64,000 nt of DNA from Lunularia cruciata. Taxonomy: Eukaryota; Streptophyta; Marchantiopsida; Lunulariales; Lunulariaceae. Below, piece after piece: positions 11,989 through 21,102 of the stretch. Position 1 is the first letter of the stretch. Each line of letters opens with the position of its first letter. Position numbers and translations under genes: made by a program. Below the pieces are notes generated by a model, which saw only the letters and a list, made by a program, of their open reading frames with translations, had not been told where the DNA came from and did not search any database. The stretch spans positions 11,413,001-11,477,000 of the forward strand of contig OX419758.1 in assembly GCA_948567375.1 (NCBI GenBank), read 5' to 3'.

Positions 11989-12667
11989 TGTAACACCCAT
12001 TTGTGCATGTGTGTGGTATTGTGATATTTAGCTTGGTATTACAAGTACTTAAGAGATATTATTTATATAGAGATAAAGGATGGTTCTATATTAGTCATGG
12101 TTAGCTAAAGTTAGTCATAGCTAAGATAGATGGGACCTTACTTTAGAGGAAGTAGAAAAGATGAGCACCACTATTTTGGATTTTAGTGTGTTGACTTGGT
12201 ATTATTCCTAGGTGTTTGGCTTTGGGGAAAGAGTTGAGAACTCTTGGGCCCGCAAGCCTTTTTGTTTTGGATTCTTCTTTAGTCCAAGGATAGCCCATGT
12301 GAAGGAATCCTTGCTTTAGTGGTTGGGTCAAGATAAGGGGAATATGCCCATGTGAATGGATATTCCTTTCTACTTTTTGACTTTACTTGACTTTTAGTCT
12401 AGTAACTTGAGTTACTACGGTAATTAGTAACTTTGGTACGTAACTATTTCACAAGTATATAAACAAGGTGTGAGGAGGTACTCATCATCCTTTCATTTGC
12501 AACTATCTCTCTCTCATTGAGTTCTCTAGTGAGCAATGTCTTGAGTCTTGGAGTGTTAGCCTTGGAGGAGTATGATGGAGTTGGGGTTCCTTGCCTTCTT
12601 AGTCCATGGTGCGCTACCATAATAGCCATCAGAGGTTCATCCTGAGTGAGAGACAGGCCGGCTCACA
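11989..12667 (+). repeat. Family-B 5' LTR
   Basis: TGTAACACCC to GGCTCACA, 679 bp, same length as the 3' LTR at 19112-19790. Confidence 0.92.
12456..12463 (+). promoter_or_regulatory. TATA box of family-B LTR
   Basis: TATATAAA within CACAAGTATATAAACAAGG is conserved in the B LTR copies (also near 10978, 19579, 19935 and 51257), about 200 bp before the LTR end. Likely promoter of the element; inferred from consensus and conservation. Confidence 0.5.
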
Positions 12668-12671
12668 TTTT

Positions 12672-12690
12672 TGGTTCCGTTGCCGGGACC
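12672..12690 (+). other. Family-B primer binding site (tRNA-Asp type)
   Basis: TGGTTCCGTTGCCGGGACC lies four bases after the 5' LTR. It resembles the TGGCGCCGTTGCCGGGGA primer site of many Athila/Tat-type plant elements, which pairs with tRNA-Asp, with small differences. A tRNA alignment would settle which tRNA it uses. Confidence 0.65.
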
Positions 12691-12708
12691 TCTCTAGAAG
12701 GCAAGATA

Positions 12709-12879
12709 ATGTTCCGCGTCCAATTCTACATTAGGCAGAAGGAGGCTATGAGAGCTCACTTGGAGAGAACATTAGGAGAGGAGAGTGCTGAACTTATGTT
12801 AGAGAACCAAGATCCATTTGTATACCCTGTAGTTCATTATGATGTCTTTGAGGTGATTTTGTACATCTTGTACACATGA
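12709..12879 (+). CDS. Short ORF at the start of the family-B internal region
   Basis: A 56-residue frame begins MFRVQFYIRQKEAMRAHLE and ends YDVFEVILYILYT, just downstream of the primer site. I do not recognise it. It might be the first coding block of the extra ORF whose zinc-knuckle part lies at 13528-14001, joined by splicing, or simply a chance leader ORF. Confidence 0.25.
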   Translation: MFRVQFYIRQKEAMRAHLERTLGEESAELMLENQDPFVYPVVHYDVFEVILYILYT

Positions 12880-13527
12880 GAGGAATTGGAGAGATTGTGT
12901 GAGGTGGATTGCAGATTTTGGGGATTAAGGTGATTTTGGGCAAAATCTCAAGTTTAAGATCTGGACTTGAGATTTCTACACATGATAGCTTGGGTTATCT
13001 TTCAGTTAGCACACTTGAAATTATTGAGAGAGCTTCTATGCGCACTGGGCTAGAATTTTTGAAAGTTGATAGGGTAAAGTGCTCCCGCAACTGCATGCTC
13101 TCTGGAAAATTGTACAGAGTCTGCCATTTCTTCAATTTTTAGTGAATTGTCCTGAAAATTTCCAAGAAAATTCAGTGCATTGTATCCTACCTGGTGCCAC
13201 AAAAATTAGAGAGAGATCATTTTTGCGCAGTGCGTTATGAGTTTTTGAAGTGAAGGGGGTGGTTTTCAGACCAAATCTGAAATATGGGTGCTGAATAGAA
13301 AGGTGTCTAGGCCAAATGGCTCAATGAAAAGATCTAAAATTTTGCAGGGAGGGACACCCTAGAGTTGTGATCAAGTGTGGAAAATTTCAGAGGACTGTGA
13401 CATATTCGTTGGGAGATTTGAGTGACATTGTGAGGAAGGGTCAATTCTGCAGAGTGGAGATCTCATGCATGAGAAGTTTGAGATCAACAAAAAGCATGTT
13501 TGAGTGTTTAGATTCATCTTTGGGAAC

Positions 13528-14001
13528 ATGGAGGGTCATCAAGAGTGGAAATTGAGATTATGCAAGGTTCCCCAAGGGTTTGAGGTGATTGTAGGGGTGG
13601 ATTTGAGGAAAAGAGAGTTTACAATAGAATTTGAAGAGAGTGTTGAGAGGATCCAAAAACCTACACCACTTGGAGGAAAGAGTGAGTCTAAGTGCTTTCT
13701 ATGTGGAGAGAAGGGACATAAGGCAAGTTCATGTCCATTAACCTTTGAGAGCAAGAGATTGAGGGAAAGGAGAGGCTTACTTGACTTGGGTTTGCATGTT
13801 GGACCTTCTTCACCAAGATTGGGAGGGAGAAGATCTAAGACCAAGGAGTTGTGTGAGGTTTGTGGAGTTGAAGGACTTCCAAAAGGACATGAGTGTAGTG
13901 GAGTAAAAGCACTTTTGGAAACTTTGGTGAAGGATCTTGGAGAGAGTCTTAGTACAACTACAGAAATACTACCACCTTCATCTGCTAGTTCTCAAGATTA
14001 G
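13528..14001 (+). CDS. Extra family-B ORF with two zinc-binding motifs, upstream of gag
   Basis: The ATG at 13528 (MEGHQEWKLRLCKVPQG) opens a 157-residue frame with no stop; the frame is also open slightly upstream to 13504. About residues 56-69 form a retroviral-type zinc knuckle, CFLCGEKGHKASSC (CX2C-X4-H-X4-C). Near residue 107 a second cluster reads CEVCGVEGLPKGHEC. The tail is Ser/Thr-rich. It is separate from gag, which has its own knuckle, and lies 235 bp before the gag-pol ATG on the same strand. Extra ORFs 5' of gag are known in Ogre/Tat elements, but I cannot name this one. It probably binds nucleic acid. Confidence 0.7.
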   Translation: MEGHQEWKLRLCKVPQGFEVIVGVDLRKREFTIEFEESVERIQKPTPLGGKSESKCFLCGEKGHKASSCPLTFESKRLRERRGLLDLGLHVGPSSPRLGGRRSKTKELCEVCGVEGLPKGHECSGVKALLETLVKDLGESLSTTTEILPPSSASSQD

Positions 14002-14236
14002 TGATGGAGATAATCTTTCAACTTATGGATAAACTATCCATGAGAGTTAGATTAATATGCACTCTAGGATTTGATGTTGCTATAGAAATCTTGGAGCAAC
14101 CTGAACCTTTTATGTTCTCTAGAGTGGATTATTCTCAGATGGTGTTAGTCATGTATATACTCTATTAGTAATAGAGTGAGAGAAAAGAAAAGAGAAAAAA
14201 AAAATTAAGAGAAAAGAAAGATAGTGAGGGGTTAAG

Positions 14237-17200
14237 ATGGGGAAACTTCCGGTTTTCTTTGGCAAGGATGGAGAAGATGTGGAGGCCTTTGTGAGAGACT
14301 TCAAGAGAGCTTGCATAGGAAACAATGAGAGGAGGAAGAATGAGTGGGCCTCATTATTACCAGATTTCTTTGAGGATGCAGCACTTACATGGTATGAGTC
14401 AGAATACCAAAAGAGAGAGAGGAGAGAGGAGGAAGAGGAGTCTTGGGAGACTTTGACTTCAGCACTCATTGAGAACTTTCTTCCTGATCAGAGTTATGAG
14501 AGATTGATGAGTGAGGTTACATTTCTCAAGCAAGGAGATGGAGAGAAAGTGAGGGTCTATGTGGAAAGAGTGGAAAAGTTGGAGTCCAGATTTCGCATAG
14601 TGTTGAGGAAGGGTGGGGATGATGTGGAGACTACAATGATTGGCATAGGGGCCATGCTCACCAAGAATTTTGTGGGAGGATTGAGACCACAAATTAGAAG
14701 CAAGGTGAGATATGAGAAACCTTCTTCCAAGGTTGAAGCTATCAAGATCGCAATTCGTATGGAGGAGAGTTTGGAAGGGGATGAGAGTGATTTGGTGGTG
14801 AAGGAGGTTGTGCATCCTCCTCAAGGCTACAAGTATGGTGGAACTTCTGATACTTTGGTGACAAAGGTTGCACCACAAGTAGTAGTTGCTCCAATTCTTG
14901 CACCTCCACCAAAAGATCCACTCCAAACCATCACAGAACAACTTGCGGATCTCAAGATCAATGTGGTGCAACTATGGGAGAAGAGAGAGGTGGATCAGAA
15001 TGTAGGGAGAGGACCTAGGAGTTATGGAAACTATCCATATAGAGGAGGCCAACCAGCCAACAATTTCAATGATAGAAATTGTTTTGGTTGTGGAGGAAGA
15101 GGCCATATCCAAAGGAATTGCCCAAATTCCACTTACCATGGAGGAAGGGGTTATGAGGGAGCCAATAGAGGGAAAGAGGGAGGTAGTGAAACCCAAGTGG
15201 CTCCTAATCCCAACAAAGGTAAGGGGATAGCATCCATAGATGTGGTTGAGAGCAAGTATGAGAAGGGAGAGTGCTCAAACTCCAAGGGTCTTAATTTGGA
15301 GTTTTTGGCACAAGAGAAGAAGAGAGCTCGTTTTGCAGAGGATGTTCACTCTTCTCAAGGATTTACTTCAAGCAAGGATACTCCTATGTCTACTAGGAGC
15401 ACTCGCACCTCAACACCATCAACAACAAAGACTCCAAGGAAGAAGTTGGGGATGGAGTACTTCTTGATCTCAAAGCAACAATGGAACTACAATGTGTTGG
15501 AGAATGTTGGTAGTCACAAGGCTAACATCACAGTGGGCCAATTAATTGCTTTGAACCCTACCTTGAGAAAGGAGCTTAGAGGTGGTTTGAGTTCTACAAG
15601 GAGCAAAAAGAAGAAGAAGGCAAAAGTTCCAGTATCAATGGGGGTGGTGGATGCCAAGCCAGCACCATGGGAGGCTTGTGAATATGCCTCCAAGATTGAT
15701 GTGAGAGTGAATGGTCACAACATCAAGGATGCATTGGTTGATGGAGGATCAGCAGTGAATGCCATGTCAGAAAGGTTGATGAAGAAGTTGGGTATGATAC
15801 CCTCAAGACCTTCAACATTTGTGGTGAGCATGGCAAACAAGCAACAAGTTCGACCAGTAGGGGTGATGGATAAGGTGGTAGTTTCAGTTATGGGAGTTCA
15901 AAATCTCATGACTTTCCAAGTCTTGAAGGATTCAAGCTATGACTTACTTCTTGGGAGGCCATGGTTGAGAGCAGCACGCACAACTGATCGATGGCACAAA
16001 GGGTACTTAAGGATTGGGCCATCAAACCATAGAGTCACTGTTCCTGTGACTAACACTACCAACACTTCACATTCAGATACCCCATCTTCTGTTTATTGGG
16101 AATCTGATTCTGAAGGAGGAGCTTCAGGTGTGGACACAAGCATGGAAGAGGAGACTTCCACGGAGGAGGATGAATCTGAATCTGATTCAGATGTGTATCC
16201 TTTGTGTGCTATGGATTTTGCACCTAAGCCAGAGGTTTTGAAGGACCCAGATAAATCACCATTGACACTTGAGGAGGTAGAGAGAAGGTTATCTACCCTC
16301 AAGTATGGCCCAAATGTTACCAAGGAGGAGAAGGTGAGATTTGAGGAGATTTTCCGCAAGTTCATCCATGTGTTTGCTTTTAGTTACAAGGATTTGAAGG
16401 AAGTCACCTTGGAGGAGCACAAGATAGAGGTGGAGTCACATGCAAGACCAATCCGCCAAAAGCAACGTCGCATTAGCCCACCAATATCTTTGGTTGTGAA
16501 GGAGGAGATTGATAAGCTCAAGGAGGCTGGATTTATCTTTGAGGTGGAGAATTCAGAATGGGTGTCTCCAATTGTCATTGTGAAGAAAAAGAATGGCAAG
16601 CTTCGGGTATGTGTGGATTACAAGAAGCTCAATGCTGTTACCAAGAAGGACTACTACCCATTGCCATTCATTGATGAGATCTTGGAGGAGGTTGCAGGTC
16701 ATGAGAGGTACAGTTTTGGAGATGGTTATAGTGGATATAACCAAATCAAGATTGCACCAGAGCATCAACAACTCACCACATTCACCACACCTTGGGGAAC
16801 TTACGCTTTCAAGGTCATGCCTTTTGGGCTTTGCAATGCTCCAGCCACATTCCAACGGTTCATGAACAAGGTATTTGAACCTTTCATTGGGAAATTTGTG
16901 AGAGATTTCATTGATGACTTTTGTGTCTATGGGAGCAAGGAGGAGCACTTTGAGCACCTAATCAAAGTCTTGCAACGCTTGGATGAGGCAAATGCATCAC
17001 TCAACCCAGAGAAGTGCATTTTTGGATGTGAAGAAGGTCTACTTTTGGGGCACATCATCTCCAAGGATGGAATAGCAGTTGATCCTGAGAAGGTGAGGAA
17101 AATCTCAGACCTTCCATTCCCTTCAAGCTTGACAAAGTTACGCCAATTCTTGGGAATGGTTGGGTACTATAGGAGGTTCATCTTCTCATTTTCCAACAAG

Positions 17201-18796
17201 GCTTATGCATTGACCATCTACATGAAGAAGGGTGTAGATTACATGGTGATTTTGGAAGACAAGGAGGCTCTCAAAGCTTTTGAGGAGCTCAAGCAATCCC
17301 TTGTTGTAGCTCCAATTCTTGCTAAACCTGATTGGAGTAAGCCTTTCATCCTCTACACTGATGCTTCTAATGTAGCTATAGGATGCACTCTTAGTCAATT
17401 AGACCAAGATGGGCATGATCATCCAATAGCTTATGCTAGTAGGCAGATGGTTTCAGCAGAGAAGAACTACTCTGTCACAAAGAGAGAAGGGTTGGCAGTG
17501 ATCTTTGGTCTCAAGAAGTTTAGACACTACTTGATTGGAGGGAAAGCCACAATTGTCACGGATCACAAGGCTTTGAAGTACATCTTCAACAAGCCTAATG
17601 TTGAAGGGAGACTAGCAAGGTGGATGATTCTCTTGTCTGAGTATGACTACACAATTGAGGATAGGCCAGGAAAGAAACATGCAAATGCTGATTTGTTATC
17701 TAGAGCCTATGATCATGATGGAGATGAGCCAGTAGATGATTCCTTCCCGGATGAGGAGCTCATGACAATCTTAGTCACTCAAGAGGTTCCAATGGAGTAC
17801 AAGGAGATTGTGGATTTTGTGACAAGAGGTAACTATCCAGAAGGGATGCATGCTAGGGAGAGGAAGGCCCTTGCAGCAAGATCTAGACCTTACACAATGG
17901 TGGATGATATTCTTTTTCACCAAGGAGCAGATGGTCTACTTCGAAGAGCAGTGGGTAAGGAAGAGTCTATCCTACTCATAAAGGAGTTTCATGAAGGTTT
18001 AGTATGTGGAGGACACTTTGCAGGAAAGGTGACTGCTTTCAAGATTCTAGATGCAGGTTACCATTGGAGAGGGATTTTCAAGGATTGTCTTGATTATTGC
18101 AAAACTTGTCATGTTTGTCAAGCTTTTGCTAGAAAGTCTACATCCACTCCACCACTTAGATCAATTCCATTGCTAGGACCCTTTGAGAAGCGGGGAATTG
18201 ATTTTGTAGGACCTCTCAATAGAACCCCAAGGAACAATCGGTACATTGTGGTAGTTACTGATTACCTTACCAAGTGGGTTGAGGCTAGACCATTGAGGGA
18301 CAAGAATGAAGATGAAGTGGGTAGATTTCTTTATGAACGCATTATCACTAGGTTTGGATGCCCTTTGGAGTTGGTTTCTGATAGAGGAGGAGAGTTTACA
18401 GGAAGCATTACTACAGCCATGCTACGACATTTCTCTATCACACATAGAGTAACTACATCCTATAAGCCAAATTCCAATGGCTTGGCAGAGAGAACCAATC
18501 AGACCTTGTGCATGATGTTGGCCAAAGATGCAGAAATGGAGGGGGCTAAACATCATTGGGACAAGAGGATTCATGCAGTTTTGTGGGAGTATAGGACAAC
18601 CATGAGGACTTCCACTGGATATTCTCCATTCCAATTGGTGTATGGTATTGAGTCTACCTTACCTATTCACTTTGATCTTCCTACCTTCCAAAGCATTCAT
18701 AGGAGATTGAAGAAAGCACAAGGAAGTGATGCAGAGAAGTCAAGGAAGGATCAACTCATGGAGTTGGAAGAGGCAAGAGCAGTTGCTATGGTTTGA
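14237..18796 (+). CDS. Family-B gag-pol polyprotein
   Basis: A single uninterrupted 1519-residue frame. Order: gag domain (about 1-170, starting MGKLPVFFGKDGEDVEAF); zinc knuckle CFGCGGRGHIQRNC from residue 282; retropepsin with LVDGGSAVNAM around residue 501 (DGG where most have D-S/T-G, as in some plant lineages); reverse transcriptase with SPIVIVKKKNGKLRVC, YSGYNQIKI, MPFGLCNAPATFQRF and the catalytic FIDDF near nucleotide 16910; RNase H (ILYTDASNVAIGC, VTDHKALKYI, NADLLSRA); integrase with an H-H-C-C finger (CKTCHVC) and core acidic residues in GIDFVGPL, LVSDRGGEF and GLAERTNQ. It ends at TGA 18794-18796, and the frame continues open to 19063. All catalytic boxes I could check are present up to the stop. 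Confidence 0.93.
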   Translation: MGKLPVFFGKDGEDVEAFVRDFKRACIGNNERRKNEWASLLPDFFEDAALTWYESEYQKRERREEEEESWETLTSALIENFLPDQSYERLMSEVTFLKQGDGEKVRVYVERVEKLESRFRIVLRKGGDDVETTMIGIGAMLTKNFVGGLRPQIRSKVRYEKPSSKVEAIKIAIRMEESLEGDESDLVVKEVVHPPQGYKYGGTSDTLVTKVAPQVVVAPILAPPPKDPLQTITEQLADLKINVVQLWEKREVDQNVGRGPRSYGNYPYRGGQPANNFNDRNCFGCGGRGHIQRNCPNSTYHGGRGYEGANRGKEGGSETQVAPNPNKGKGIASIDVVESKYEKGECSNSKGLNLEFLAQEKKRARFAEDVHSSQGFTSSKDTPMSTRSTRTSTPSTTKTPRKKLGMEYFLISKQQWNYNVLENVGSHKANITVGQLIALNPTLRKELRGGLSSTRSKKKKKAKVPVSMGVVDAKPAPWEACEYASKIDVRVNGHNIKDALVDGGSAVNAMSERLMKKLGMIPSRPSTFVVSMANKQQVRPVGVMDKVVVSVMGVQNLMTFQVLKDSSYDLLLGRPWLRAARTTDRWHKGYLRIGPSNHRVTVPVTNTTNTSHSDTPSSVYWESDSEGGASGVDTSMEEETSTEEDESESDSDVYPLCAMDFAPKPEVLKDPDKSPLTLEEVERRLSTLKYGPNVTKEEKVRFEEIFRKFIHVFAFSYKDLKEVTLEEHKIEVESHARPIRQKQRRISPPISLVVKEEIDKLKEAGFIFEVENSEWVSPIVIVKKKNGKLRVCVDYKKLNAVTKKDYYPLPFIDEILEEVAGHERYSFGDGYSGYNQIKIAPEHQQLTTFTTPWGTYAFKVMPFGLCNAPATFQRFMNKVFEPFIGKFVRDFIDDFCVYGSKEEHFEHLIKVLQRLDEANASLNPEKCIFGCEEGLLLGHIISKDGIAVDPEKVRKISDLPFPSSLTKLRQFLGMVGYYRRFIFSFSNKAYALTIYMKKGVDYMVILEDKEALKAFEELKQSLVVAPILAKPDWSKPFILYTDASNVAIGCTLSQLDQDGHDHPIAYASRQMVSAEKNYSVTKREGLAVIFGLKKFRHYLIGGKATIVTDHKALKYIFNKPNVEGRLARWMILLSEYDYTIEDRPGKKHANADLLSRAYDHDGDEPVDDSFPDEELMTILVTQEVPMEYKEIVDFVTRGNYPEGMHARERKALAARSRPYTMVDDILFHQGADGLLRRAVGKEESILLIKEFHEGLVCGGHFAGKVTAFKILDAGYHWRGIFKDCLDYCKTCHVCQAFARKSTSTPPLRSIPLLGPFEKRGIDFVGPLNRTPRNNRYIVVVTDYLTKWVEARPLRDKNEDEVGRFLYERIITRFGCPLELVSDRGGEFTGSITTAMLRHFSITHRVTTSYKPNSNGLAERTNQTLCMMLAKDAEMEGAKHHWDKRIHAVLWEYRTTMRTSTGYSPFQLVYGIESTLPIHFDLPTFQSIHRRLKKAQGSDAEKSRKDQLMELEEARAVAMV

Positions 18797-19063
18797 GTGG
18801 AGCAAGCCCAAAGGAAACAAAAGGAGAGCTATGACAAGAGGCAAGGCAAGAAGAAGGTGGAGCCTTTCAAAGAAGGTGATTGGGTAATGTTGTTTGATTC
18901 CATTCGATTCAAGAGAGTACAAAAGAAGTTTTTGCCTAAGTACTTTGGACCTTTCATAGTAGAGAAGGTGTGGGGAAATTACACTTATGATCTCAAGGAG
19001 TTGGGAGGAAGACACTTTGATAGGATTAACCATGATAAGTTGAAGATGTACCATAGAAGGTAG
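18797..19063 (+). CDS. Family-B integrase C-terminal segment beyond an in-frame TGA
   Basis: Same frame as gag-pol, open for 88 residues after the stop, beginning VEQAQRKQKESYDKRQGKKK. It contains FKEGDWVMLF and the GPY/F-type block LPKYFGPFIVEKVW, the usual C-terminal module of Ty3/Gypsy integrases. No chromodomain follows; it ends with KLKMYHRR at 19063. Either the TGA is a nonsense mutation in this copy or it is suppressed during translation; other copies would show which. Confidence 0.85.
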   Translation: MEQAQRKQKESYDKRQGKKKVEPFKEGDWVMLFDSIRFKRVQKKFLPKYFGPFIVEKVWGNYTYDLKELGGRHFDRINHDKLKMYHRR

Positions 19064-19075
19064 AGAGACCTTCAC

Positions 19076-19111
19076 TTTGAGGACAAAGTGAAAACTTAGT
19101 CCGGGGGTAAA
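19076..19111 (+). other. Family-B polypurine tract region
   Basis: GAGGACAAAGTGAAAAC near 19079 and CCGGGGGTAAA directly before the 3' LTR follow the typical plant Ty3/Gypsy pattern for the primer of plus-strand DNA synthesis. Confidence 0.7.
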
Positions 19112-19790
19112 TGTAACACCCATTTGTGCATGTGTGTGGTATTGTGATATTTAGCTTGGTATTACAAGTACTTAAGAGATATTATTTATATAGAGATAAA
19201 GGATGGTTCTATATTAGTCATGGTTAGCTAAAGTTAGTCATAGCTAAGATAGATGGGACCTTACTTTAGAGGAAGTAGAAAAGATGAGCACCACTATTTT
19301 GGATTTTAGTGTGTTGACTTGGTATTATTCCTAGGTGTTTGGCTTTGAGGAAAGAGTTGAGAACTCTTGGGCCCACAAGCCTTTTTGTTTTGGATTCTTC
19401 TTTAGTCCAAGGATAGCCCATGTGAAGGAATCCTTGCTTTAGTGGTTGGGTCAAGATAAGGGGAATATGCCCATGTGAATGGATATTCCTTTCTACTTTT
19501 TGACTTTACTTGACTTTTAGTCTAGTAACTTGAGTTACTACGGTAATTAGTAACTTTGGTACGTAACTATTTCACAAGTATATAAACAAGGTGTGAGGAG
19601 GTACTCATCATCCTTTTATTTGCAACTATCTCTCTCTCATTGAGTTCTCTAGTGAGCAATGTCTTGAGTCTTGGAGTGTTAGCCTTGGAGGAGTATGATG
19701 GAGTTGGGGTTCCTTGCCTTCTTAGTCCATGGTGCGCTACCATAATAGCCATCAGAGGTTCATCCTGAGTGAGAGACAGGCCGGCTCACA
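19112..19790 (+). repeat. Family-B 3' LTR
   Basis: 679 bp, TGTAACACCC to GGCTCACA. Differs from the 5' LTR by about three transitions (for example GAGGAAAG against GGGGAAAG, and CCCACAAG against CCCGCAAG). Confidence 0.92.
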
Positions 19791-20145
19791 GGTCAAGATA
19801 AGACCACATGCTTAGGGGAATATGCCCATGTGAATGGATATTCCTTTCTACTTTTTGACTTTACTTGACTTTTAGTCTAGTAACTTGAGTTACTATGGTA
19901 ATTAGTAACTTTGGTACGTAACTATTTCACAAGTATATAAACAAGGGGTGAGGAGGTACTCATCATCTTTTCATTTGCAACTATCTCTCTCTCATTGAGT
20001 TCTCTAGTGAGCAATGTCTTGAGTCTTGGAGTGTTAGCCTTGGAGGAGTATGATGGAGTTCGGGTTCTTTGCCTTCTTAGTCCATGGTGCGCTACCATAA
20101 TAGCCATCAGAGGTTCATCCTGAGTGAGAGACAGGCCGGCTCACA

Positions 20146-21102
20146 GAACAAATACCCCTTACCTTGTAGGGATGACCTGTTTGATCAACTCCATGGAGCA
20201 AGATACTTCACCAAATTGGACTTGCAGAGCGGTTACAATCAAATCCAAATTTGCAAAAGAGGATGTACAAAACTACCTTTTGAACCAGGTATGACCACTT
20301 TGAGTATCTTGTGATGCCTTTTGGCCTCACCAATGCACTTGCCACTTTCATGAGTCTAATGAATGACATATTTTTTCCATACTTGGATAAGTCTATTATC
20401 ATCTCCTTGGATGATATCTTAGTATACAATAGCACAATGATGGAACAAAAATAACATCTAAGAGAAGTCCTCCAGATTCTAAGACAGAATCAATTGTATG
20501 CCAAAATCTCAAAGTGCAAGTTTGGCAAGTCTGAAGTAGACTACTTGGGGCATAGAGTAAGTGCAGAGGGCATTCAAGTATTGGAAAATAAAATAGAGGT
20601 CATTCAAAAATGGCATGCACTAGAAGATCAGACTCAACTCAAGAGCTTCTTGGGGTTGACGGGATTCTATTGTAGATTTGTCAAGGACTTCTCCAAGGTT
20701 GCACAACTTTTAACAACACTACTTGGCAAGGGGAAGAAGTGGACATGGGGAACCACACGAGAGTTGGCCTTTCAAGAATTGAAAGCTGACTTGCTACATG
20801 CTCCAATCTTGAAGTGGTATGATCCAAAACGACCAATCAAGTTGGCTACAGATGCATTCGGCATAGCAATAAGAACAGTCCTACAACAAGAGTGGCATGA
20901 CGGATGGCATCCAATTGCATATTTCTCTCAAAAGTTGTTATTGATAGAACGCAACTACCACACCACTACACAAGAAGAGCTGACAATTGTTTTGGCAACC
21001 AAGCATTGGAAGCACTATCTGAGCAAGAAGGCATTTGTAGTAGAGATAGACCACAAACCTCTAGTCTACCTCAAGACACAGAAGGATCTATCTTGTTGCT
21101 AG
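20146..21102 (+). pseudogene. Family-A reverse transcriptase (C-terminal part) and RNase H, broken
   Basis: It resumes the polymerase interrupted at 11647: NKYPLPCRDDLFDQL, then FTKLDLQSGYNQIQI, a frame change, CLLASPMHL-type remains of the PFGL box, and SLDDILVY near 20405 (xxDD box). The frame at 20494-21102 gives the thumb/connection (YLGHRVSAEGIQVLEN, FLGLTGFYCRFVKDFSK) and RNase H (KLATDAFGIAIRTVLQQ, EIDHKPLVYLK). Stops and frameshifts near 20300-20460 and at 21100 inactivate it. Confidence 0.85.

Larger units (their letters stand above)
11989..19790 (+). mobile_element. Nearly intact family-B Ty3/Gypsy retrotransposon (7.8 kb)
   Basis: Two 679-bp LTRs (11989-12667 and 19112-19790) bound an internal region with a primer site, an extra zinc-knuckle ORF, one long gag-pol frame and a purine tract. 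By eye the LTRs differ at about three sites, all transitions, so the insertion is recent. It is flanked by GGTC on both sides. The tRNA-Asp type primer site and the extra ORF before gag resemble the Tat/Athila/Ogre side of plant Ty3/Gypsy; I see no chromodomain. One in-frame TGA at 18794-18796 separates the last part of integrase. Confidence 0.92.
11648..20145 (+). repeat. Solo LTR, family B (second copy), split by a complete B element
   Basis: The left part is 11648-11988 and the right part 19791-20145. Joined without one GGTC duplication they make about 692 bp, a single family-B LTR. Outer four-base flanks are identical (GAAC at 11644-11647 and 20146-20149). The inner element has its own four-base duplication, GGTC at 11985-11988 and 19791-19794. 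This LTR keeps a 13-bp segment (GACCACATGCTTA, near 19802) that the two LTRs of the inner element lack, so it is not derived from them. Confidence 0.85.

Noticed and set aside
10652-12331. Several near-identical minus-strand ORFs of about 60 aa (MTQPL...GFLHMGYPW) repeated across the window
   Set aside because: They are antisense open frames inside family-B LTRs (also at 19266-19454 and 50930-51118) and repeat only because the LTR repeats.
14149-14971. Long minus-strand ORFs opposite the start of gag-pol (106 and 170 aa)
   Set aside because: Shadows of the purine-rich gag coding strand; no motif.
12444-20107. Repeated minus-strand ORFs starting MAIMVAHHGLRRQ
   Set aside because: Again antisense frames within family-B LTRs (12444-12629, 19567-19752, 19922-20107); no independent coding evidence.
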